Assembly (NCBI GenBank): GCA_900763875.1
Contig: CAAFLX010000006.1
Location: 1-49,406, forward strand
Direction: 5' to 3'
DNA from: Clostridia bacterium
Lineage (GTDB): Bacteria > Bacillota > Clostridia > Christensenellales > CAG-917
DNA length: 49,406 nucleotides
Shown: positions 42,078 through 49,406 of the stretch, piece after piece
Numbering within the stretch: the stretch's first letter is position 1
Layout of the letters: each line of letters opens with the position of its first letter
Notes under the pieces: generated by a model
What the model saw: only the letters and a program-made list of their open reading frames with translations
What the model was told of the DNA's origin: nothing
Database searches by the model: none
Translations under genes and position numbers: made by a program

Positions 42078-43799
42078 GTGAAAAAAGATAAGACAAAGAA
42101 AGCTGTTCTCGACCCGATTCCCGAGGCAGACAGAGTTCCCACCAAAGAGAAAATCGCCTATGGTATCGGCGGCTTTATGGACGGCGGCGGCGTGAGTATG
42201 ATGTCTTGCGTTATGGCAGCCTACATGGTTTACAACGGAATAAACATTGGCGTCGCGACGACGATTATGATGATAGCAAAGATTTGGGACGCTATCACCG
42301 ACCCGTTTATGGGATTCATTTCCGACAACACGCGCGGCAAGTGGGGCAGAAGAAAACCCTATATGTTCTTCGGCGGCATTTCCCTTTTAATTTGCATTTT
42401 CCTTGTGTTCTTGCCCGTAAGACAGTGGGGGATGAGCGTGGGCGGATTCACCGCGTACATCATAATTATGTATTTGTTGTGGAACACGTGTTCGACGGTA
42501 ACGCAAGTGCCTTATTGTTCTATGGCAAGCGACATCACCCCGTCGTTTAGGGAGCGCAACAACGCAAACACCGTAAAGCTCGTGTTCACCGCAACCGCGT
42601 CGGGACTCGGCTATGTGCTTCCGCTTTTGTTTATTGAAGCACTTCGCACTCAAAAAGATAGTTGGTTGTTTATGCCGAAAATCAACGACGTGCAATTCTG
42701 GTTGTTGATGAGCATAATCTTTGGCGTTTTGTTCGGCGGCGGACTTATCATTTGCGGTATCTTCGTCAAAGAACGTATCAACCCAAAAACTCCCAAAAAA
42801 CATTTCAATTTCAAACAATTTGTCAACAGCTATGCGCAACCATACAAAAACCGCTCTTATCGCTGGCACATAGCAATGTACGTGTCGGCATTTGCATGTA
42901 TGGATATGATAAGCGCACTTGCCGTTATGTATGCAACAGACGTATGGCGCGGATATCAGCTGTTCGGCATGGATATGTCCTCACTCTTTATCATCGCTCC
43001 GATGATGGTTGCTGCGGTCATTATGTTCCCCTTGGCTCGTGTGGTCATGGACAAAAAGAGCAAACAATTTGCATTCCGCATGGGACTTCCTTGCTACATC
43101 ATCGGCGGCATTATGCTTGCCGCAATGGATCCGAGTTGGGCACCTCCCATTCTCGTGCATATCGTGGCACTCATTATGGGGCTTGGCTTTGGCGGCGCGC
43201 AAATGATGCCTTGGATTATCTTCCCCGACACAGTTGACGTTGGCGAAATGGCAACAGGCGCAAGACAAACGGGCACATACAGCGGTATGATGACACTTGC
43301 AAGAAAAGTCGGCGGCGGTCTTGCAATCGGCGTTTCGGGTTGGATTCTCGCTTTATGCGGTTACGATTCCGAGGAAACAATTCAACCGGCAAGCGCATTG
43401 ACCGCAACAAGACTTGTTCTCGGTATCGCAGTTGTTGTGCTTATCTCGTTTGCGCTTTTTGCGTCTTTCAAATATAAAGTCAACAGTCAAAAACTTACGA
43501 GAATCCGCTATTTCATCGAGGCTAGAAAGTCGGGCGCAACTCTCACGGACGAGGAGAGCGCAGAAAGAGAGGCTCTCGTTGCAGAGCTTTACGGCAAAGT
43601 CAATCCCGACGACGTGGTAGACCCGTCTATGGTTGACGACGAGGGCAATCTCATTGAATCCGCACCCGAAACAGACGTTGTAGAGGGGGTTGAGGACGCC
43701 ATCGAGGAAATCGCCATAATCGACGATGAAATCGCGCAAAACGAGGTTGAAGTTGTCGAAAACGACGATAAGACCGCGGATTTGCCCAATGAGGACTGA
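42078..43799 (+). CDS. GPH family sugar:cation symporter (MelB-like)
   Basis: 573 residues, 12 helices. The signature KIWDAITDPFMGFISDNTRGKWGRRKPY near residues 62-89 is typical of the glycoside-pentoside-hexuronide family, which co-transports sugars with Na+ or H+. The last about 90 residues are a hydrophilic acidic tail absent from MelB. The start is the GTG at 42078, with CGAGGTG just upstream; an ATG at 42045 lies at the expected transcription start and is unlikely. The metallophosphoesterase follows with a single base between, so they are one operon. A palindrome in the promoter suggests sugar-responsive repression. Sugar unknown. Confidence 0.9.
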   Translation: MKKDKTKKAVLDPIPEADRVPTKEKIAYGIGGFMDGGGVSMMSCVMAAYMVYNGINIGVATTIMMIAKIWDAITDPFMGFISDNTRGKWGRRKPYMFFGGISLLICIFLVFLPVRQWGMSVGGFTAYIIIMYLLWNTCSTVTQVPYCSMASDITPSFRERNNANTVKLVFTATASGLGYVLPLLFIEALRTQKDSWLFMPKINDVQFWLLMSIIFGVLFGGGLIICGIFVKERINPKTPKKHFNFKQFVNSYAQPYKNRSYRWHIAMYVSAFACMDMISALAVMYATDVWRGYQLFGMDMSSLFIIAPMMVAAVIMFPLARVVMDKKSKQFAFRMGLPCYIIGGIMLAAMDPSWAPPILVHIVALIMGLGFGGAQMMPWIIFPDTVDVGEMATGARQTGTYSGMMTLARKVGGGLAIGVSGWILALCGYDSEETIQPASALTATRLVLGIAVVVLISFALFASFKYKVNSQKLTRIRYFIEARKSGATLTDEESAEREALVAELYGKVNPDDVVDPSMVDDEGNLIESAPETDVVEGVEDAIEEIAIIDDEIAQNEVEVVENDDKTADLPNED

Positions 43800-43800
43800 A

Positions 43801-44790
43801 ATGAACGGACGTTTTGAACAGCGCGACGGCAGAGAAGTCATCGTCAAAGAGAAGGGCAAGCCTTTCAGAATCTTGCAGCTGACCGACATTCATATCGGCG
43901 GCTCGCTCAGCACGAGAAAAAAGGACAAACTTGCGCTTGCGGCGGTTGAAAAAGTCGTCAAAAACGCAAATGCGGACTTTGTTGCGGTGACGGGGGATAT
44001 GGTCTATCCCATGCCTTGGCTGTTGCAAGGCTCGTTCAACAACCTTAAATCGTCAAAGATGTTCGCCTCGCTTATGGAAAGTTTGGGCGTTGAGTGGACG
44101 GTGGTTTTCGGCAATCACGACAGCGAAGTGTGGGCAAAACTCAACAAGCAAGAGCTTGCCGACTTCTACGCCTCGCAACCGCATTGCCATTTTCAAAAGG
44201 GCGACCCGAATATATTCGGCGTGGGCAACTATTGCATTCCGCTTTTGAACGAGGACGGCTCTCTCAACACCGCGCTTATGTTCATTGACAGCAACGCCTA
44301 TCTGACGTGGAACTTTTTCAGCGGTTTCGACGTCATTCACGACGACCAAATCGAGTGGTATAAAAAGGAGATAGCCGCGCTGTCCACCGACGGCAAAGTC
44401 GCTCCGTCGCTTGCATTCTTCCACATTCCGCCCAAGGAGTTCAAAGAAGGGTGGGACAAGTGCTACCGCGGCTCGAAAGAGGCAACCTACCACCTCGGTT
44501 TTGTCGAGGAAAAGGACAACTATTTCGGCTATCCCAAGCAAAAAACAGGCAAATTCTTTGAAGAAATGGTCAAACTCGGCAGTTGCAAGGGTATGTTTAT
44601 GGGGCACGACCACCTCAACACCTTGTCTATGACCTATCAAGGCATTCGCCTCACCTACGGTATGAGCATTGACTACAACGCCTATTCCGGCATTGACAAA
44701 CTTGTCACTCAACGCGGCGGCACGCTTATAGACATTTTTGACGACGGCTCGTTTGAAATCTCGCTTTTGCCGCTGACGGAGTGTAAGTGA
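43801..44790 (+). CDS. Calcineurin-like metallophosphoesterase
   Basis: 329 residues, cytoplasmic. All metal-site motifs are present: LTDIHIGG near 27-34, TGDMVYP near 64, GNHDSE near 103, and GHDHLN near 273 with an upstream His in FFHIPP near 206. It belongs to the Icc/PurpleAcid-like group that acts on phosphodiesters or phosphomonoesters; substrate unknown. ATG 43801, AGGA 6 bases upstream and inside the end of the symporter gene, one base after its stop. Pairing with a sugar carrier suggests a role in processing a phosphorylated or phosphodiester-linked sugar, which is inference. Confidence 0.9.
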   Translation: MNGRFEQRDGREVIVKEKGKPFRILQLTDIHIGGSLSTRKKDKLALAAVEKVVKNANADFVAVTGDMVYPMPWLLQGSFNNLKSSKMFASLMESLGVEWTVVFGNHDSEVWAKLNKQELADFYASQPHCHFQKGDPNIFGVGNYCIPLLNEDGSLNTALMFIDSNAYLTWNFFSGFDVIHDDQIEWYKKEIAALSTDGKVAPSLAFFHIPPKEFKEGWDKCYRGSKEATYHLGFVEEKDNYFGYPKQKTGKFFEEMVKLGSCKGMFMGHDHLNTLSMTYQGIRLTYGMSIDYNAYSGIDKLVTQRGGTLIDIFDDGSFEISLLPLTECK

Positions 44791-44791
44791 C

Positions 44792-44822
44792 ATTGCTCAA
44801 ACTGCGTTGCGGTTATGGCAAC
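44792..44822 (+). repeat. Family-D motif, copy D4
   Basis: ATTGCTCAAAC then GTTGCGGTTATGGCAA, as at 11623-11652 and 21929-21958. It starts one base after the metallophosphoesterase stop. Confidence 0.75.
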
Positions 44823-44839
44823 CATTTTTCAAAACAAAG

Positions 44840-44870
44840 TTTCTCCGTGACAACGGAGAAATTTTCTTTC
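44840..44870 (+). terminator. Terminator of the symporter operon
   Basis: TTTCTCCGT-gaca-ACGGAGAAA followed by TTTTCTTTCTC. Confidence 0.8.
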
Positions 44871-45172
44871 TCTACAAGAGTTGGGCGGCGTGAATATTAA
44901 ATGCAACTTCCCCCTTCCTCACGTGTTTCCCCAACCGCCGTTCCCCCTTAAAAGGGAACCCACGGCGTCCGCTCCGCGTGGGGCAACACTCGGCACTCGC
45001 ATAGATTGGGACAATTCTCTCATTATGCCACTTCGCCTGCGTGGCGGCTGCGCAACAGAATGCCACGCATTCTCGTACTATTCGTCAAGCTCGGCGCTCG
45101 CTTTTCTCGCCGCCTTGCGGCTCGCACTCCGAATAAGCAAATTCCGTGTATAAGAACGCTTTGAATGAGTTT
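44863..45172 (-). repeat. Family-A interspersed repeat, copy A8
   Basis: Reverse-oriented full copy; variable hairpin TGCGTGG (45038-45044) with CCACGCA (45063-45069), as in A7. Confidence 0.85.
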
Positions 45173-45194
45173 CCGTTCGGGTGTGGGTGTCCCA

Positions 45195-45305
45195 CCAGTG
45201 TCATTCCGAGGGAACGAAGCGACCGTGGGAATCTAGCCGTAAGGCGCACTCCGAATAAGCACATTCCGTTTATAAGTACGCTCCGAATGAGTGTTCGTTT
45301 ATCCG
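45195..45305. repeat. GTGGGAATC block and partial family-A end
   Basis: GTGTCATTCCGAGGGAACG and CCGTGGGAATC resemble the block in front of B elements at the contig ends. Then GCACTCCGAATAAGCACATTCC...GAATGAGTG repeats only the 5' end of a family-A copy in reverse. No gene. Confidence 0.6.
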
Positions 45306-45327
45306 CAATCCAAACAAAGTTTGGATA

Positions 45328-45416
45328 TCATCGTGCCTCAACGATATCATCGCTAAGCGATATCACCGCACAAAGTGCGATATCATTTATACAACAGCTG
45401 CGGCACAAAGTGCCGC
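45328..45416. repeat. Family-E triloop hairpin array, copy E3
   Basis: GATATCATCG spacers, ATCGC-taa-GCGAT, CGCAC-aaa-GTGCG and a stronger GCGGCAC-aaa-GTGCCGC followed by ATTTTTCTTCTT, which could terminate transcription. Confidence 0.75.
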
Positions 45417-45486
45417 ATTTTTCTTCTTGTTTATGATACAAATATATTAAATAAATAAAATTTTATCAATTTATTTTCAAAAAGTG

Positions 45487-45515
45487 TTGGACTTGCAAAT
45501 ATTATTTGATATACT
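45487..45515 (+). promoter_or_regulatory. Promoter of the oxaloacetate decarboxylase operon
   Basis: TTGGAC (45487-45492), 17-base spacer, TATACT (45510-45515), then TTGGAGG before the first gene. Confidence 0.7.
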
Positions 45516-45545
45516 TAAAATGAATCATTTTTTGGAGGCTACAAA

Positions 45546-46949
45546 ATGGGAAAAGAATTTGCCAAAAAGAAAGTTCTTTTTACTGAAACGGTGCTGCGTG
45601 ACGCAAACCAATCTTTGATTGCAACGCGTTTGCCCTATTCAAAGTTTGCCGACATTCTTCCCACCATGGACAAAGCGGGGTACTACTCTGTCGAGTGCTG
45701 GGGCGGTGCGGTTTTCGACGTATGTTTGAGATATCTCGACGAAGATCCTTGGCAACGTTTGCGCAACCTGCGCAAGGCAATGCCCAACACCAAGTTGCAG
45801 ATGTTGCTCAGAGGTCAAAATCTTCTCGGATACAAGCATTATCCCGACGAAATCGTCAAGATGTTCGTTGAAAAATCCGTTGATAACGGCATCGATATCA
45901 TACGTATTTTCGACGCGCTCAACGACGTGCGCAACCTTGAGACTGCAACCAAAACAGCTCTCAAATGCGGCGCAACCGTGTCGGGCGCAATCAGCTACAC
46001 GCAAAGCCCCGTTCACACCCTCGACGCTTTTGCAAAACTTGCCAAACAGCTTGAAGAAATGGGCGTTGCAACCATTTGCGTGAAAGATATGGCAGGCACG
46101 ATGTCCCCGTTCGAGGCGTACGAACTTATCGGCGCAATCAAAAACGAGGTCAAAATTCCTGTGGTTTTGCACACGCACTGCACGACGGGTATGGCGTATA
46201 TGACCTATATGAAAGCAATCGAGGCAGGCGTTGACGTCATCGACACCGCAACTTCTTGCTTTAGCGGCGGCACAAGCCAACCTGCAACCGAAACAATCAA
46301 CATCGCGCTCAAACAACTCGGCTATGAGACGGGTCTTGACGACGCCGTGCTCAAAGAGGTCAACGACTATTTCAAACCCATCAGAGACGGCTATCTCAAA
46401 GACGGCACACTCAACCCCAAGATGCTCACAACCGACACCGACGCACTCACCTACAAAGTGCCGGGCGGTATGCTCTCCAACCTCGTGTCCCAGCTCAAAG
46501 CGCAAAATGCTATGGACAAATTCGAGCAAGTGCTTATCGAAACGCCCAAGGTCAGAGCCGACCTCGGTTATCCGCCGCTCGTCACTCCCATGAGCCAAAT
46601 GGTGGGCGTGCAAGCCACCAACAACGTGCTTTGCGGCGAGAGATACAAGAATATTTCCAAGGAAGTCAAGGCTTACTGCCGCGGTGAATACGGCACTTCG
46701 CCCGCTCCCATCAACCCCGACGTTATGAAAAAAGCTCTCGGCGACGAGCAACCTATCGCAGGCAGATACGCCGACACGCTCGAACCCGTCTTTGAAAAGA
46801 CCAAAGAGGAGCTTAAAGGCGTTGCAAGAAGCGACGAGGACGTGCTTTCCTACATTCTCTTCCCCCAAGTGACCGAAAAGTATTTCGACGCGCGCAAGGC
46901 GAAAGAGGAAAAAGTCGTCAAGTACACAATCACTCCCGTTGAGGAATAA
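45546..46949 (+). CDS. oadA: Oxaloacetate decarboxylase alpha subunit, carboxyltransferase part
   Basis: 467 residues. HMGL-like TIM barrel with LRDANQSL near 18, CWGGAVFD near 54, the metal/biotin-site KDMAG near 180 and HTHCTTG near 207, then the conserved PYC/OadA domain to about 450. It moves the carboxyl group of oxaloacetate to biotin, giving pyruvate. The fused C-terminal biotin domain of classical OadA is missing; a separate carrier gene follows two genes later. TTGGAGG precedes the ATG. The same fold serves pyruvate carboxylase 5S and transcarboxylase subunits, but the membrane subunits next door settle the Na+ pump. Confidence 0.94.
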   Translation: MGKEFAKKKVLFTETVLRDANQSLIATRLPYSKFADILPTMDKAGYYSVECWGGAVFDVCLRYLDEDPWQRLRNLRKAMPNTKLQMLLRGQNLLGYKHYPDEIVKMFVEKSVDNGIDIIRIFDALNDVRNLETATKTALKCGATVSGAISYTQSPVHTLDAFAKLAKQLEEMGVATICVKDMAGTMSPFEAYELIGAIKNEVKIPVVLHTHCTTGMAYMTYMKAIEAGVDVIDTATSCFSGGTSQPATETINIALKQLGYETGLDDAVLKEVNDYFKPIRDGYLKDGTLNPKMLTTDTDALTYKVPGGMLSNLVSQLKAQNAMDKFEQVLIETPKVRADLGYPPLVTPMSQMVGVQATNNVLCGERYKNISKEVKAYCRGEYGTSPAPINPDVMKKALGDEQPIAGRYADTLEPVFEKTKEELKGVARSDEDVLSYILFPQVTEKYFDARKAKEEKVVKYTITPVEE

Positions 46950-46959
46950 GAGGTGAATT

Positions 46960-47391
46960 ATGAACGATGTCTTACTTTGTGGAATTTTGAACAAGAACGA
47001 CCCCCTCAAAGTCACCGACGCGCTCTTGCTTGCGCTCATCGGCATAGTCGTGGTGTTCGTGGTTCTCATTCTGCTTATGCTCATCGTATCGCTCGTGGGC
47101 AAAATCTTTGACGGCAGCGAAAAGCTGAAAGAAAAGCACCCCGAGTGGAGCGAAAAGATGCAAAAATTCCAAGCGAAAATGACGTTTTGGAAAAAGGATA
47201 AGGACGAAAAAGCCCCCGAAGAAGTCCAAGAGCAGCCCCTTGCAAAAGGCACTTGCGGCGAGCTTACACTTGTCAACACCGACGAGCGCGACGCGGCTAT
47301 GATTATGGCAATCGTCGCAGACCAAACCAATACGCCTCTCAACGAGTTGCGTTTCAAATCCATCAAGAGAGTGGAGGATGAACAAAAATGA
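46960..47391 (+). CDS. oadG: Oxaloacetate decarboxylase gamma subunit
   Basis: 143 residues. One membrane helix (ALLLALIGIVVVFVVLILLMLIV, about residues 22-45), then a charged cytoplasmic tail of about 95 residues that is longer than in enterobacterial OadG and rich in Lys and Glu. It anchors the carboxyltransferase and the biotin carrier to the beta subunit and helps assembly. AAGAGGTG precedes ATG, 10 bp after oadA. Its stop shares ATGA with the start of the biotin-carrier gene, so the two are translationally coupled. Confidence 0.87.
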   Translation: MNDVLLCGILNKNDPLKVTDALLLALIGIVVVFVVLILLMLIVSLVGKIFDGSEKLKEKHPEWSEKMQKFQAKMTFWKKDKDEKAPEEVQEQPLAKGTCGELTLVNTDERDAAMIMAIVADQTNTPLNELRFKSIKRVEDEQK

Positions 47392-47783
47392 TTTATAAAG
47401 TTACTTTGAACGGAAAAATTTATGAAGTAGAAGTCGAAAAGGGCGAGGCTGTCATTCAAGCAGAATACGAAGCCGCACTTCCTAAAGCTGCGCCGACATC
47501 GGCAGCGACTCCAGCTCCTGCAACGCCTGCCGCCGCACCTGCCGCCGCTCCTCAAGCGGTTGCCGCCGGAGCAAACTCCGTCACCGCTCCTATGCCCGGC
47601 ACTATCAATGCGGTCAAGGTTGCAAGCGGTCAACAAGTCAAAAAAGGCGACGTTCTCTTCATTCTCGAAGCAATGAAAATGGAAAACGAGATCTACGCGG
47701 ACAAAGACGGCAAAATCGGTCAAGTGTTCGTGCAAAAGGGCGCAAGCGTCAACACGGGTGCTCCGCTTTGCGAGCTGAACTGA
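47388..47783 (+). CDS. Biotin carrier protein of oxaloacetate decarboxylase
   Basis: 131 residues in three parts: a short N-terminal beta region (1-40), an Ala/Pro-rich flexible linker (about 40-60) and a biotinyl domain (about 62-131) with EAMKMEN, the biotin acceptor being Lys97. It carries CO2 as carboxybiotin from the alpha to the beta subunit, the role played by the C-terminus of OadA in other bacteria. The GlcA-type Ala/Pro linker lets it swing. BirA in this window (19.0 kb) is the likely modifying enzyme. Start overlaps oadG; the beta subunit starts 10 bp after its stop. Confidence 0.92.
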   Translation: MIYKVTLNGKIYEVEVEKGEAVIQAEYEAALPKAAPTSAATPAPATPAAAPAAAPQAVAAGANSVTAPMPGTINAVKVASGQQVKKGDVLFILEAMKMENEIYADKDGKIGQVFVQKGASVNTGAPLCELN

Positions 47784-47793
47784 GAGGTTTTGT

Positions 47794-48996
47794 ATGAATA
47801 TTGGCGAAATCTTAAAAAATATTTGGGACGGCAGCGGATATCACCTTTTCGGTCAAGCGGACGGGTGGAAATCCCTTGTGATGATAATCATCGCGCTGTT
47901 CTTCCTCTATCTCGGCATCAAAAAGAAGTTCGAGCCGTTGCTCCTTGTGGGCATTGCGTTCGGTATGCTCCTCACCAACTTGCCTGCCCTTGACGGCGAC
48001 AAGATTTTCCACCCCGAGTGGTGGACGGGCGAGGATGCCGTTGCCAACGGCGTCAACTATCTGCAAGTTCTGCAACATGGCGGCTTGCTCGATATGCTCT
48101 ACATCGGCGTAAAGACGGGCGTTTATCCTTGCCTCATCTTCATAGGCGTCGGCGCAATGACCGACTTCGGGCCTATGCTTTCAAGACCAAGCTCTCTCAT
48201 TCTCGGCGCGGCGGCGCAAGGCGGAATCTACCTCGTGCTTATCCTTGCCGCGGCAATGGGATTCACGGGCGGTCAAGCAGGTTCAATTTCCATCATCGCA
48301 GGCGCGGACGGCCCGACGGCTATCTTCCTTACAAAGTCGCTAGCCCCCGAATTGCTCGCTCCGATTGCGGTTGCGGCATATTCGTATATGGCACTCATTC
48401 CGCTTTTGCAACCTCCGTTTATGAAGATGCTCACCACAAAGAAAGAGCGTATGACGGTTATGCAAGCAACTCGCAACGTCAGCAAGAAAGAAAAAATCAT
48501 TTTCCCAATTCTTGTCACAATCGTCGTTGCATTGCTCTTGCCCTCCGTTGCTCCGCTCCTCGGAAGTTTGATGTTCGGCAACCTCTTGCGTGAGTGCGGA
48601 GTCACCGACAGACTCAGTGACACCGCTCAAAACGCCCTTATGAACATCGTCACGCTCTTCCTCGGCATCAGCGTGGGCGCAACTGCGGTCGGCGCAACCT
48701 TCCTCACCTTGGACACCATCAAAATCGTGTTCCTCGGCCTTGCAGGTTTTGTGCTTGCCACCATCTGCGGCTTGCTCATCGGCAAATTGCTCTATGTCAT
48801 TTCAAAAGGCAAAATCAATCCGCTCATCGGCTCTGCAGGCGTATCCGCAGTCCCCATGGCGGCGCGCGTATCCAACACCGTAGGACTTCAATACAACAAA
48901 GGCAACTATCTCCTTATGCACGCAATGGGCCCGAACGTGGCAGGCGTTATCGGGTCTGCGGTTGCGGCAGGATTCCTCCTCGCCGTATTCGGCTAA
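47794..48996 (+). CDS. oadB: Oxaloacetate decarboxylase beta subunit (Na+ pump)
   Basis: 400 residues, about nine membrane helices plus re-entrant segments. GGQAGSISIIAGADGPTAIF near 166-185, with its functional Asp, and the C-terminal GSAGVSAVPMAARVSN near 347 are the family's signature segments. It decarboxylates carboxybiotin and couples this to Na+ export, building a sodium gradient that can drive Na+ symporters such as the GPH carrier. GAGGT precedes the ATG. Last gene of the operon; C7 follows directly after the stop. Confidence 0.95.
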   Translation: MNIGEILKNIWDGSGYHLFGQADGWKSLVMIIIALFFLYLGIKKKFEPLLLVGIAFGMLLTNLPALDGDKIFHPEWWTGEDAVANGVNYLQVLQHGGLLDMLYIGVKTGVYPCLIFIGVGAMTDFGPMLSRPSSLILGAAAQGGIYLVLILAAAMGFTGGQAGSISIIAGADGPTAIFLTKSLAPELLAPIAVAAYSYMALIPLLQPPFMKMLTTKKERMTVMQATRNVSKKEKIIFPILVTIVVALLLPSVAPLLGSLMFGNLLRECGVTDRLSDTAQNALMNIVTLFLGISVGATAVGATFLTLDTIKIVFLGLAGFVLATICGLLIGKLLYVISKGKINPLIGSAGVSAVPMAARVSNTVGLQYNKGNYLLMHAMGPNVAGVIGSAVAAGFLLAVFG

Positions 48997-48997
48997 G

Positions 48998-49093
48998 GGC
49001 TCACAAACAGCATAGGCTTTGTCAAAGCCCTTCGTCCACATGCCGTGTATGAACAAGTACACAAGGCGAGTGCCCGAAGGGCTTTTTTGTGCC
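48998..49093 (+). repeat. Family-C 3'-end element, copy C7 (shortened)
   Basis: Inner stem AAGCCCTTCG/CGAAGGGCTT is perfect (49025-49084); apex GTGTA-tgaacaag-TACAC in a GCC/GGC collar; TTTGTCA precedes it. The outer stem is reduced to GG..CACAAA/TTTGTG..CC and the TTCCTTGTT block is lost. T6 follows the inner stem, so it should terminate the operon. Confidence 0.7.
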
Positions 49094-49139
49094 GTTTTTA
49101 TTCCTCTGCAAAGAGTGATAGGCGTGCTTTGAATAAGTT

Positions 49140-49406
49140 TCGATTATCCGCAATCCAAACAAAGTTTGGATATCATCGTGCAACGCACGATATCATTCAT
49201 TTATCCGCTTGCGCGCTTTGCACGCTATACACCAAGCAAGCACTCGCACGGAGTTGCGGTTTGAGTTTTGTCCATCTCGTTTTGAGAGTGAAGAGGGGTT
49301 GCGCGGTTAGTGATTGCGAGAACAAGCGAGGCTCTGGGCAATACGCCATTGAGGTTTGCGTTTCTATTTAGGGGATTCCCACGCTTACGCTCGGAATGAC
49401 ATTTGA
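49140..49406 (-). repeat. E-type hairpin and family-B composite at the right contig end
   Basis: ATATCATCGTGC-aa-CGCACGATATCAT is an E-type hairpin. Then, read on the reverse strand, the B composite of bases 1-180 in inverted orientation. The final 141 bases equal the reverse complement of the first 141. No gene in 48997-49406. Confidence 0.9.

Noticed and set aside
45639..47735. Reverse-strand open frame of 698 codons opposite the oxaloacetate decarboxylase genes
   Set aside because: Runs antisense across three well-identified genes, has no family similarity and no ribosome site; long antisense frames come from codon bias here (also 2503-3612, 29586-30566, 31275-32831).
1..49406. tRNA, rRNA, insertion-sequence transposase or prophage genes
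   Set aside because: I looked on both strands and found none; the repeats have no coding partner in the window.

Overview
The window looks like a chromosomal segment of a strictly anaerobic, fermentative gut Firmicute of the class Clostridia. The grounds are AdhE, two [FeFe]-hydrogenase-type proteins, rubrerythrin, a T-box leader on thrS, clostridial glycogen and GH13/GH3 enzymes, VanW and C-GCAxxG-C-C family proteins, and standard code with TGA as stop. An uncultured Christensenellales-like lineage is my guess; nothing in the sequence proves it. The first 141 and last 141 bases are exact reverse complements, so this is probably a complete metagenomic contig that ends at both sides in the same high-copy repeat.

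Layout. 1-0.9 kb: repeats. 0.9-9.1 kb: storage glucan module (glgA, glgP, intracellular GH13 amylase, reverse-strand sugar transporter). 9.3-11.5 kb: a two-gene chromate-type transporter and a radical-SAM activase. 12-14.6 kb: rubrerythrin, Mrp-type Fe-S carrier, C-GCAxxG-C-C protein, MGMT-like protein. 14.9-17.5 kb (reverse): VanW protein and phosphoglucomutase. 18.1-20.4 kb: ZIP transporter, birA-bioY. 20.7-25.8 kb: two DUF2804 proteins on opposite strands, an orphan protein, a PH-domain/zinc-ribbon protein. 26.5-29.1 kb: domain-swapped GH3. 29.5-37.9 kb: adhE, an APH-fold kinase, two thioredoxin-like [2Fe-2S] proteins, a PAS-bearing sensory hydrogenase, a PP2C/SpoIIE phosphatase and a group-B-like hydrogenase. 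38.9-44.8 kb: HAD hydrolase, T-box and thrS, GPH sugar symporter, metallophosphoesterase. 45.5-49.0 kb: four-subunit Na+-translocating oxaloacetate decarboxylase.

How it fits together. Glycogen and maltodextrin turnover (GlgA, GlgP, GH13, phosphoglucomutase, transporters) feeds glycolysis. AdhE and the hydrogenases dispose of reductant as ethanol and H2, and the hydrogenase-like sensor with its phosphatase is a plausible H2/redox switch over that choice. BirA and BioY supply and attach biotin to the separate carrier protein of the decarboxylase about 27 kb away.

The most unusual part is between the genes. Almost every large gap is built from a few interspersed non-coding families, which I name here. 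A: about 300 bp, 8 copies, with a compensating variable hairpin. B: about 100 bp, 6 copies, twice flanked by direct repeats of the neighbouring gene's own 3' hairpin. C: about 125 nt, 7 copies plus 2 short relatives. C sits right after stop codons and has a gene-specific outer stem that usually includes the stop codon, a covarying inner stem, conserved internal loops and a hypervariable pentaloop. D: a 30-bp motif. E: arrays of triloop hairpins separated by TGATATC-like spacers. No transposase, CRISPR array, rRNA or tRNA was seen. Several genes also have a -10 box placed for leaderless mRNA.
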